Source: an uncultured Clostridia bacterium
Lineage (GTDB): Bacteria; Bacillota; Clostridia; Christensenellales; Aristaeellaceae
DNA length: 7,046 nt
Assembly: GCA_945877525.1 (NCBI GenBank)
Contig: CAMDVP010000159.1
Coordinates: 1-7,046 of the forward strand
Reading direction: 5' to 3'
In this document: positions 1 through 6,359 of the stretch, in pieces
Layout: the number at the start of each line of letters is the position of its first letter
Position numbering within the stretch: the first letter of the stretch is position 1
Made by a program: the position numbers and the translations under genes
The notes under the pieces: model-generated
Seen by the model: the letters and a program-made list of their open reading frames with translations, nothing else
Told to the model about the DNA's origin: nothing
Database searches by the model: none

Positions 1-1095
1 GTCCGTGAGCACCATGGACTGCAGCACGTTGACCATCTGCGCCAGGTTGGCCATGATCACCTTGTCGCTGTGTCGGTTGAAGATGTTCAGGGTCACCGCG
101 GCAGCCACCGCGTCACGCATGGTGTTTTGCTGGAACAGGAAGGCGGGGTTTGTGCCCGCCTCTACGGTGTGCCAGGTACCCCACTCGTCCACCACCAGCT
201 TCACCCGGTGTGTCCTGTCATAGCGGCGCATCATCTGCCAGTGGCCCTCAATCAGGCCCTCCATGGCCATGGCCCGGCGCAGGGTGCGGTAGTAGCAGCC
301 CTCGTCAAAGTCCGTGGCGGAGCCCTTCTTCTCCCCGGGAAACTCGTCAATGTCGTAGTAGTCCGGCATGGTGTAGTAGTGCAGGCTCAAGGCGTCCATG
401 TCCTGTCCGGCAATGCGCATGAGGGTGTCCGTCCAGGCATAGTCCGCTCCGTTGGGGCCGCAGGCGATGCGGAACAGCCGCTCCTGCCCGAAGGATCGCA
501 CCGACCCGGCGTACTGCCGGAACATGTCGGCATAGTATTCCGGGCGCATGGGGCCGCCGCAGCCCCAATTCTCATTGCCGAAGCCAAACCATTTCAGCTT
601 CCAGGGCGCCTCCCGGCCGTTTTCCCTGCGCAGGTCGGCCATGGGTGATTTCCCGTCCATGGTGATGTACTCCACCCACTCCGCCGCCTCCCGCACGCTG
701 CCGGAGGACATGTTGCAGGCCAGGTAAGGTTCGCATCCCACCTGCTCGCAGAAGTCCAGGAACTCATGGGTGCCAAAGGCGTTGTTCTCGGTCACGCCTC
801 CCCAGTTCCGGTTGACAATGTGCTTTCTTGCCTCCTTCGGGCCCACGCCGTCCTGCCAGTGGTAGGTTTCGGCAAAGCATCCGCCGGGCCAGCGCACCAC
901 CGGCACGGATACCCTGCGCAGCGCCTCCGCCACGTCCGAGCGAATGCCCCTCACGGCAGGAATGCCGCTGTCCTCGCCCACATAGATGCCCTGGTAGATG
1001 CACCTGCCCAGGTGCTCGGTAAAGTGTCCGTACAGGTGCCGGGAAATCACGCCGTATTTCCGTCCGGGATTAACCGTCAGCAGGGATAGCTTCAT
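1..1095 (-). CDS. abfA: GH51 alpha-L-arabinofuranosidase, C-terminus cut off by the window edge
   Basis: This exo-enzyme would release terminal alpha-L-arabinofuranosyl groups from arabinan, arabinoxylan or arabinogalactan oligosaccharides by a retaining mechanism. The 365 residues in the window cover the TIM barrel; family members are usually about 500 residues, so the rest of the C-terminal beta-sandwich lies beyond base 1. Motifs seen are RWPGGCF (residues 68-74), GNENWGCGG with acid/base Glu175, VVDEWGTW with nucleophile Glu304, and the late-barrel stretch containing TLNIFNRHSD. Both catalytic glutamates are present. The start is set by a perfect AGGAGG (1108-1103) seven bases before the ATG at 1095. 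There is no signal peptide (it begins MKLSLLTVNPGRK), so a cytoplasmic location is inferred. It lies 30 nt after the stop of the 811-residue gene, so the two are probably co-transcribed. The family is secure; the preferred linkage cannot be read from sequence. Confidence 0.95.
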   Translation of the reverse strand, partial: MKLSLLTVNPGRKYGVISRHLYGHFTEHLGRCIYQGIYVGEDSGIPAVRGIRSDVAEALRRVSVPVVRWPGGCFAETYHWQDGVGPKEARKHIVNRNWGGVTENNAFGTHEFLDFCEQVGCEPYLACNMSSGSVREAAEWVEYITMDGKSPMADLRRENGREAPWKLKWFGFGNENWGCGGPMRPEYYADMFRQYAGSVRSFGQERLFRIACGPNGADYAWTDTLMRIAGQDMDALSLHYYTMPDYYDIDEFPGEKKGSATDFDEGCYYRTLRRAMAMEGLIEGHWQMMRRYDRTHRVKLVVDEWGTWHTVEAGTNPAFLFQQNTMRDAVAAAVTLNIFNRHSDKVIMANLAQMVNVLQSMVLTD

Positions 1096-1125
1096 TGGGG
1101 AACCTCCTCTATGCTCCTTGTTTCA

Positions 1126-3561
1126 TCACAGGTATTGAGTTTGATCGTCCGATGGCTGCCAGGTGACCGTCATTTTCCCGGCCCGCAGCGTCCGTCCGTC
1201 GAAGGATGGGGCTTGCGCCCGGGCATAACGGAGAAATGCCTCCATATCCGCCCATTTCCTTCCGCCGCATACCACCAGATAGGCCGTGTCATCGCCATAG
1301 GCGCGCCACTCGCAGCCGGGATTCATGCCCTGCTCATAGGGCTCCAGCTCGGCGGAGCACCAGATGGCCAGATACCCCGTACCCTTTCGCAGCGCAAGCC
1401 ACCCGTCCTCCCGCCGCACCTCATCAAAGCGGCAGGCGGGACAGTACAGGTGGGTGTAGTGCAGCGGATGCTCCAATGGAATGTGATACACCGCCCCCAG
1501 CATGCCGTGCATCTGCCGCAGGGCCGGCATCACGCCGTTGCCGTGCCAGTATCCCGGGCGCATATCGCCCCGCTCGGACATGGAGCCGGGGTGATTGGCA
1601 AACACTGCCGCCGTGCCGTCCAGTGCCGCGTACCACATGTGCTGCTGATAGCCATAGGTTCCCGGCTGAAAGCAGGTGGTGCCGTGGAAACGCTCGTTGA
1701 AGGACTTGGTGTAAGCATGGGTATGGGTGTCCGCGTCCGGGCGCAGGGTTTCGTTTGGCCAGCGGCGAAAATCAGGTTCCTCCCGGGGCGACGCCACGGA
1801 GGTCAGGCAGTAGTCATCGTTCTTTTCCAGAAACACCCGGGCATTCCCCGTGACATAGCTTGTTTCCACAGGTTCGTCCATCAGGCGCTTCAGCCCTTCC
1901 GGCAGCCGGTAGCCGCTGCCCGCGTAAAAGCCCAGCCAGCCCTCGCCAAAGGAATAGGGCCGGGCGGGATCCAGCAGGTTCACCAGCGCCATGGCCCCGC
2001 TGGAAAAGGGGTACAGCACCCCCCGGTACACCCGGCCCATGGGTGCAATCAGCCCATCCTTGAAGGTGTGCAGCGCCAGCATGCCCAGCAGCCTGTCCGT
2101 CACCCCTTCCGCCCGGGCTGCAAGCTCCTCCGGGCCGAAGTCAATCACGCTGAGCAGCACCGCAAAGGTCACGCACATGTATACCGCGCTGAGGAATTCC
2201 TCAAAGCCGCACCGCGCCACGTCCTCCAGCCATTGAGCCACCCGTCCGCACCCCATGGCGGACAGCTCCCTGCCCGTCATGCCCGCCCGGGGAAACACAT
2301 CCTCCGGATACATCTCCCCCGCCAGCATAGCGCTGGTATAGAACATCAGCGCATGGTTTTCGCTGAAAAAGCACATGCCGTCAGAGCCATCCATGTCCAT
2401 CCAGTAGCGGTAATGCAGAATCACCTGCCGGGTGCGTTCCTCCAGCCCGGCAGGAATGCCGCAGCGCTTTATATAGCGGATCAGTCCGCACATCATGAAA
2501 TCGGAGCAGTCTACCCGTTTTTCAATCAGCTCCAGGGTATAGGCATACAGCGCCCGATCCTCTTCCCGCACCTCCCCCACCGCCCACCGGGCCAGCATGT
2601 TCGCCATGGGAAAGTGGATGCCCTCCCCCCGGGGACAGCTGCGCACATGGGCAATGCGGCGCAGGATGGCCGTCAGGTTTTCCTGCACGGACAGGCCTTT
2701 TTCGCCATACTGCGGCTGCAGCCGGGACGTGCGTTCCAGCGTTCGGGAAAGCGCGGCGCCCGCCGCCTCCATCGACAGCCGCACATAGGGCCAACCCTCC
2801 GGCAGCACAGCCTCCGCCGTGCCTTCCGCCACATGGACAGCTTCGGCTTCCTCCATGTCTCCGTCCGGGCCGGGTCGGCTGAAGGTCATGCGGACGCCCT
2901 CCGGCGCGGGGTACGGAAACACCAGCGACGCGCCGTTCAGGCGGGTGTCCAGCAGGAACCGCTCCGCATCGTGCACAGCCCCGGCATGGGCCTCATCCGC
3001 CAGGTCGAAGGTCAGTACCTCCTTGCCCTCCAGCAGCTGCAGGGCAACGATGCTGCGGGTGTCCCTTACCCCCAGGTTGCAGCAGCACAGGTAAATCAGG
3101 TTGCGCCCCGCCTTCAACGGCAGCGTCGCCTCCCGGCGGCTGATGGGCTTGTATACCGGCCTGTCAATCCTGCAGATTCTCTCCCCGTTCAGATACAAAT
3201 CCGCCGCCGCATAGGACCACAGCGCCGCGCGAACCGGCATATCCTTCGGAGCCACAACGCACACCGCCACGTCAAAGGACACCCGCCGCATCAGTGAATA
3301 GAACGCTGAGCAGTCCACAAAGCCGCTGCCCGGATCGTCCTGCACCCGCCACGGCATCCCCAGGCGGCTGAGCATCCCCAGCTGCGGTGCGCACGATGCC
3401 TCCGCCGCCGGAGAGCGCACCGCCACCGTCTCCCGCAGCCGCGTCTCATATCGGATTTGCTGCGTATCCCGCAGTTCGCTCTCAAAGGGCTCTTCCCTGG
3501 GCCCGCTGACCATATAACAGGTTGCGTAGCCCTGCCTGTCCGGCTTCCAACGTCCCGCCAT
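1126..3561 (-). CDS. Uncharacterised 811-residue protein, probable multidomain carbohydrate-active enzyme (six-hairpin/toroid-like)
   Basis: I do not recognise a characterised family. Residues about 95-185 look like a beta-sandwich (galactose-binding-like) module, with LYLNGERI, a PLKAGRNLIYL turn and CNLGVRDTR. Residues about 290-560 are helix-rich and resemble the (alpha/alpha) toroid of six-hairpin glycosidases and of heparinase- or alginate-lyase-like enzymes; the motif FFSENHALMF (398-407) lies here. An Asn-His pair is catalytic in several toroid lyases, but equivalence here is inference. Residues about 565-811 are beta-rich, with GYQQHMWYAAL (637-647) and FANHPGSMSERGD (654-666), the layout of a C-terminal beta-sandwich. 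Other conserved-looking spots are DTHTHAY (611-617) and RPGYWHGNG (668-676). There is no signal peptide or membrane helix. AGGAG (3576-3572) precedes the ATG at 3561 by 10 nt; a nearer ATG at 3566 is out of frame. It heads a likely operon with the GH51 gene and diverges from the GH27 gene, suggesting oligosaccharide breakdown. The coding call is secure, the function is not. Confidence 0.85.
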   Translation of the reverse strand: MAGRWKPDRQGYATCYMVSGPREEPFESELRDTQQIRYETRLRETVAVRSPAAEASCAPQLGMLSRLGMPWRVQDDPGSGFVDCSAFYSLMRRVSFDVAVCVVAPKDMPVRAALWSYAAADLYLNGERICRIDRPVYKPISRREATLPLKAGRNLIYLCCCNLGVRDTRSIVALQLLEGKEVLTFDLADEAHAGAVHDAERFLLDTRLNGASLVFPYPAPEGVRMTFSRPGPDGDMEEAEAVHVAEGTAEAVLPEGWPYVRLSMEAAGAALSRTLERTSRLQPQYGEKGLSVQENLTAILRRIAHVRSCPRGEGIHFPMANMLARWAVGEVREEDRALYAYTLELIEKRVDCSDFMMCGLIRYIKRCGIPAGLEERTRQVILHYRYWMDMDGSDGMCFFSENHALMFYTSAMLAGEMYPEDVFPRAGMTGRELSAMGCGRVAQWLEDVARCGFEEFLSAVYMCVTFAVLLSVIDFGPEELAARAEGVTDRLLGMLALHTFKDGLIAPMGRVYRGVLYPFSSGAMALVNLLDPARPYSFGEGWLGFYAGSGYRLPEGLKRLMDEPVETSYVTGNARVFLEKNDDYCLTSVASPREEPDFRRWPNETLRPDADTHTHAYTKSFNERFHGTTCFQPGTYGYQQHMWYAALDGTAAVFANHPGSMSERGDMRPGYWHGNGVMPALRQMHGMLGAVYHIPLEHPLHYTHLYCPACRFDEVRREDGWLALRKGTGYLAIWCSAELEPYEQGMNPGCEWRAYGDDTAYLVVCGGRKWADMEAFLRYARAQAPSFDGRTLRAGKMTVTWQPSDDQTQYL

Positions 3562-3602
3562 GCCATGGGCTCTCCTCTCATCGCAAAATCCATGCTTTTT
3601 CT

Positions 3603-3631
3603 ATCATACACCCGGTTTTTCCTCCCGTCCA
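3603..3631 (-). promoter_or_regulatory. Sigma-A type promoter for the 811-residue protein / GH51 unit
   Basis: On the minus strand TGGACG (3631-3626, four of six matches to TTGACA) is followed after exactly 17 nt by TATGAT (3608-3603, five of six matches to TATAAT). Transcription would start near 3596, giving a leader of about 35 nt that carries the AGGAG ribosome site of the 811-residue gene. The call rests on sequence match and position only. Confidence 0.6.
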
Positions 3632-3645
3632 GTGCACATGCTGCA

Positions 3646-3682
3646 TTCCGGCGGCAGAAAGGAAAAAATTGCTTTCCGGCGG
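3646..3682. repeat. 9-bp direct repeat in the divergent promoter region, possible operator
   Basis: TTCCGGCGG occurs at 3646-3654 and again at 3674-3682, 28 bp start to start. The first copy lies between the two divergent -35 boxes. The second overlaps the last base of the plus-strand -35 box and its spacer. A regulator bound to both copies could control one or both units. Direct-repeat operators are known for AraC-type regulators, but none is encoded here, and a short G+C-rich repeat could arise by chance. Confidence 0.35.
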
Positions 3683-3697
3683 AACCTATGATATAAT
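3669..3697 (+). promoter_or_regulatory. Extended -10 sigma-A promoter for the GH27 unit
   Basis: A perfect TATAAT (3692-3697) is preceded by TGA, giving the extended -10 form TGnTATAAT (TG at 3689-3690). Seventeen nt upstream is TTGCTT (3669-3674), a weak -35 matching mainly in its first three bases. Transcription would begin near 3704, leaving a leader of about 26 nt before the ATG at 3730. The extended -10 probably compensates for the poor -35 box. The A+T-rich patch stands out in G+C-rich surroundings. Confidence 0.8.
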
Positions 3698-3729
3698 GAT
3701 GAAAATTCTTTCTGACAAGGGGGATTCCC

Positions 3730-4908
3730 ATGAATATTCTCACCCCGCCCATGGGCTGGAACAGCTGGAATACCTTTGGCAATGACATTTCCGACGAACT
3801 GATCCGCACCACCGCCCGCGCCATGAAGGACAGGGGCTACCTGGATGCCGGCTACCGCTACATCGTCATCGACGACTGCTGGAGCCTGATGGAGCGCGAC
3901 GGGCAGGGACGCCTGGTGCCGGACCCCGTCAAGTTCCCCCACGGGATGAAGGCGCTTTCAGACTATGTGCATGACCTGGGCTTCCTTTTCGGCATGTACT
4001 CCTGCGCGGGGGTGCGCACCTGCGCGGGCTACCCGTCCTCCTTCGACCACGAGTTTATCGATGCCAAAACCTTCGCTGAATGGGGCGTGGACTACCTCAA
4101 GTACGACTTCTGCAATTTTCCCTCCAGCGCTGAGGGCAAAAACCGCTACGCCACCATGTCCATGGCGCTGAAGGCCTCGGGCCGGGACATTCTCTTCGCC
4201 GCGTGCAACTGGGGCACAGACAAGCCCTGGCAGTGGATGAAATCTCTGGGCGCGCATATGTACCGCTCCACCGGCGATATTCAGGACAACTTCAAGTCCT
4301 TCTCCTCCATCGCCCTGTCCCAGCTGGACAACTTCTGCATGTCCGGGCAGGAGTGCTTCAACGATATCGATATGCTCACTGTGGGCATGTATGGCAAGGG
4401 CAACGTGGCCCTGGGCCGGGCCTGCACCGACGAGGAATACCAGACGCAGTTCGCCCTGTGGTGCATGCTGGGCGCGCCGCTGATGCTGGGCGGCGACGTT
4501 CGCGCCATGAACGGCTTCTGCGAAAAGCTGGTGCTGAACCGGAATCTGCTGCGCATCAATCAGGACAGCGAGTGTCGCCCGCCCTATGTGGCCTATCGCG
4601 GCCGGGTGTTCTACAACGGCCCCGACGCGGAAAACCACTGGGAGGAATACCCAGACGGCGGGCTGACCCTGTTCCGCCACCTGAGCGGTAACGAGTTTGC
4701 CATCGGGTACTTCAACCTGTCCCCCCGTCCGGCGGAAATCCCCTTCACCTTTGCTGATGCCGGCCTGCCCTACGGCAGCGGCGTGGCTCTTGCATTGACG
4801 GACGCCATCACCGGCGAGGAGCTGGGCGTGCGCCGCGACTACTGCAACTTCCGCCTGGAGCCCCACTGCAGCCGGGTTCTGCTGGCGCGTATGGTGCAGG
4901 CCCCGTGA
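3730..4908 (+). CDS. GH27 alpha-galactosidase (family also holds beta-L-arabinopyranosidases), intracellular
   Basis: This retaining exo-glycosidase would remove terminal alpha-D-galactose from oligosaccharides of the raffinose or galactomannan type. The 392 residues are a usual length for a compact GH27 enzyme: TIM barrel to about residue 285, then a small beta-sandwich. By alignment from memory with human alpha-galactosidase A, PPMGWNSW (6-13) opens the barrel, IDDCW (47-51) carries the two sugar-binding aspartates, KYDFC (124-128) holds nucleophile Asp126, and YRSTGDI (178-184) holds acid/base Asp183. CNWG (159-162) and NDIDML (211-216) line the pocket; the latter is usually NDPDML, so the proline is replaced here. 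The Asp pair favours galactose over arabinopyranose, although the nearby GH51 gene keeps the alternative open. There is no signal peptide. AAGGGGGA (3717-3724) lies 5 nt before the ATG. The stop overlaps the next gene by 4 nt. Confidence 0.95.
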   Translation: MNILTPPMGWNSWNTFGNDISDELIRTTARAMKDRGYLDAGYRYIVIDDCWSLMERDGQGRLVPDPVKFPHGMKALSDYVHDLGFLFGMYSCAGVRTCAGYPSSFDHEFIDAKTFAEWGVDYLKYDFCNFPSSAEGKNRYATMSMALKASGRDILFAACNWGTDKPWQWMKSLGAHMYRSTGDIQDNFKSFSSIALSQLDNFCMSGQECFNDIDMLTVGMYGKGNVALGRACTDEEYQTQFALWCMLGAPLMLGGDVRAMNGFCEKLVLNRNLLRINQDSECRPPYVAYRGRVFYNGPDAENHWEEYPDGGLTLFRHLSGNEFAIGYFNLSPRPAEIPFTFADAGLPYGSGVALALTDAITGEELGVRRDYCNFRLEPHCSRVLLARMVQAP

Positions 4909-5102
4909 GTGCATGCAGGCAGTGCGGCAAGCCCCTCACCCCGGACGAGGTGGCCATCACCCGCAAGCTCATCCACCGCGGCGCATCAGAGTTCCTTTGT
5001 ATTGATTGTCTGGCCCGGTATTTTGAGGTGCGCCCGGAAGACATTGAGGAGCGCATCCGTCACTTTAAGGAAATGGGCTGCACCCTCTTCAAGCAGCCAT
5101 AA
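4905..5102 (+). CDS. Small Cys4 zinc-ribbon-like protein, function unknown
   Basis: This 65-residue protein begins with GTG inside the GTGA overlap with the GH27 stop (TGA 4906-4908). It has no clear ribosome site of its own (only CAGG four bases upstream), so translation is probably coupled to the GH27 gene. CRQC (4-7) and CIDC (32-35) form two CxxC knuckles, 24 residues apart, of the kind that bind one zinc. The segment between (LTPDEVAITRKLIHRG) and the tail (RPEDIEERIRHFKEMGC, 43-59) look helical; an extra cysteine sits at 59. The protein resembles small conserved clostridial proteins of unknown role as far as I recall, with no assigned function. A nucleic-acid- or protein-binding role would be guesswork. 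That it is real is supported by the overlap, the paired CxxC motifs and the terminator immediately after its stop. Confidence 0.8.
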   Translation: MSACRQCGKPLTPDEVAITRKLIHRGASEFLCIDCLARYFEVRPEDIEERIRHFKEMGCTLFKQP

Positions 5103-5108
5103 ACGCCA

Positions 5109-5150
5109 GGGGCGGCTGATGGAAATCCCGTCAGCCGCCCCTTTTATTTG
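5109..5150 (+). terminator. Strong intrinsic terminator after the GH27 unit
   Basis: GGGGCGGCTGA (5109-5119) pairs perfectly over 11 bp with TCAGCCGCCCC (5131-5141) around an 11-nt loop, followed by TTTTATTTG. It begins 6 nt after the stop of the zinc-ribbon gene, so it closes the plus-strand unit. The MFS gene converges on it from the other side, ending at 5158. On the minus strand the stem is not followed by a good T-run, so termination in that direction should be weaker. Confidence 0.93.
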
Positions 5151-5157
5151 TCCTTAT

Positions 5158-6327
5158 TCAGCCTGATTGTTTTCCTTCCCTGCGGCTGTTGATCAGATAA
5201 ATCAGCATGGCGCAGACAATGGGCAGCAGCATGAACGCATACATCTGCCGGTAGCTCAGATACTGCGCTACAAGGCCGGCCACGGTGGCGCCGATGCCTG
5301 TTCCAGCGTCCAGCCCGATGAAGAAGGTGCTGCTGGCCACGCCGCGGCGCTCCGGAGTTTCCCGCTTGTAGCTCCACGCCTGCAGAATAGGCTGCAGTCC
5401 GCCATAACCCATGCCGTACAGCACCGCGGCAATCAGAAATACCGGCAGCGAGCGCGCCATGGCAATCAGCACAAATGCAGCAAGCATCAATGCCCCACAG
5501 CCGTAGATCACCGTGCTGAAGCCCAGCTTATCTGCCGCCGTGCCGCCCATGGGCTTGGAGAAGAACAGCGCCACCGCATACACCGTGAAGAACAGCCCGA
5601 TGGACTGCACCTGAATGCTTTCCGCATACAGCGCCAGAAAATTGCTGACGGACGCAACGGAAACCGACATCATCAGCACCATGACCATGGGAATCAGGCA
5701 CCTGGCCGAGAAAAAATCACTCAGGCGGAAGGATTGCTTGCCGGGAGCGGCGGCCTTTCGTGCCACCGGGCGAAGGCGGAGGAACTGGGTCAGCACAAGG
5801 GCCAGCAGCGGCATCAGCGCAGCGGTGACAAACAGGGGCGTGAAGCTGCCCCCTTCGATCAGCCACAGGCCCAGGTTGGGGGCAATGGCGTTGGAAATGC
5901 AGCTTCCCAGGCCAAAGATGCCAATGCCTGAAGCCAGCTTGTCCTCCGGCAGCGTCTGCGCGGCAATGGTCGCCGTAGCCGTGGTGGTGATTCCCCACGC
6001 GAAGCCATGAATCAGGCGGAAAACTAGCAGCATGCCCACATTGCCGCTCAAGACATACCCGACCTCGCTGACAAGCAGGCACACAAGCCCGAAGGTCAAA
6101 AGCCTTTTCAGGCTGCACTGGGTCATCATCCGCCCGGAAAACGGCCGGACGATCAGGGAGGAGATGACAAAGAAGGTGGATACCAGCCCCGCCACGCCCG
6201 TTGTCATGCCAAGGGACACCACATACTTGGGCAGCGTGGGATTGAGTATATGAAAGCTGACGGCAACCAGCAGGTTGATGACGAAAATCAACGCAAAGTT
6301 GCCAAAGCCCCGCTTCTGTTCTTCCAT
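5158..6327 (-). CDS. Major facilitator superfamily transporter, 12 membrane helices, substrate unknown
   Basis: This 389-residue inner-membrane permease has hydrophobic segments at about residues 10-30, 45-62, 77-94, 97-118, 133-155 and 162-184, then a basic central loop (185-208), then 209-231, 242-258, 272-291, 294-314, 330-355 and 360-380. RPFSGRMMTQCSLKR (61-75) is a divergent motif A between helices 2 and 3, with an echo, KPMGGTAADKLG, after helix 8. A glycine-rich helix 5 ending APNLGLWL resembles the motif C of proton-coupled exporters, which hints at efflux, but uptake cannot be excluded. A GTG at 6336 is in frame, but the ribosome site (GAGGAG, 6344-6339) lies only 2 nt from it, against 11 nt (8 nt for the adjoining AGAGG) from the ATG at 6327, so the ATG is preferred. 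The gene follows the beta-lactamase-fold gene by 32 nt and is probably co-transcribed. No substrate can be inferred. Confidence 0.92.
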   Translation of the reverse strand: MEEQKRGFGNFALIFVINLLVAVSFHILNPTLPKYVVSLGMTTGVAGLVSTFFVISSLIVRPFSGRMMTQCSLKRLLTFGLVCLLVSEVGYVLSGNVGMLLVFRLIHGFAWGITTTATATIAAQTLPEDKLASGIGIFGLGSCISNAIAPNLGLWLIEGGSFTPLFVTAALMPLLALVLTQFLRLRPVARKAAAPGKQSFRLSDFFSARCLIPMVMVLMMSVSVASVSNFLALYAESIQVQSIGLFFTVYAVALFFSKPMGGTAADKLGFSTVIYGCGALMLAAFVLIAMARSLPVFLIAAVLYGMGYGGLQPILQAWSYKRETPERRGVASSTFFIGLDAGTGIGATVAGLVAQYLSYRQMYAFMLLPIVCAMLIYLINSRREGKQSG

Positions 6328-6359
6328 GCCATGCACCTCTCCTCACGCCAGGTCGCGGC

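Noticed and set aside
1111..3297. A 728-codon open frame on the plus strand, antisense to the 811-residue gene
   Set aside because: Its translation is rich in Pro, His, Gln, Arg and Ala without domain-like segments. It lacks a ribosome site and is the expected shadow of G+C-rich codon usage on the other strand.
3657..3676. GAAAG / CTTTC inverted repeat near the GH27 -35 box
   Set aside because: The arms are only 5 bp around a 10-nt gap in an A-rich patch, which is too weak to call an operator or hairpin.
3291..3824. A 177-codon minus-strand frame spanning the divergent promoter region
   Set aside because: It would cover both promoters and overlap the starts of two well-supported genes in the wrong frame; no family resemblance is seen.
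3958..4914. A 318-codon open frame on the minus strand across the GH27 gene
   Set aside because: The GH27 protein on the plus strand is unmistakable. The antisense product is low in complexity (Ala, Val, His, Gln, Gly) and has no recognisable motif.
5167..5931. A 254-codon open frame on the plus strand antisense to the MFS gene
   Set aside because: It is highly hydrophilic (His, Gln, Arg), the mirror image of hydrophobic membrane codons. The MFS frame has twelve clear helices and a ribosome site.
6328..6336. Alternative GTG start for the MFS gene at 6336
   Set aside because: Its spacing to the GAGGAG ribosome site is only 2 nt, whereas the ATG at 6327 is well placed and gives a normal MFS N-terminus.
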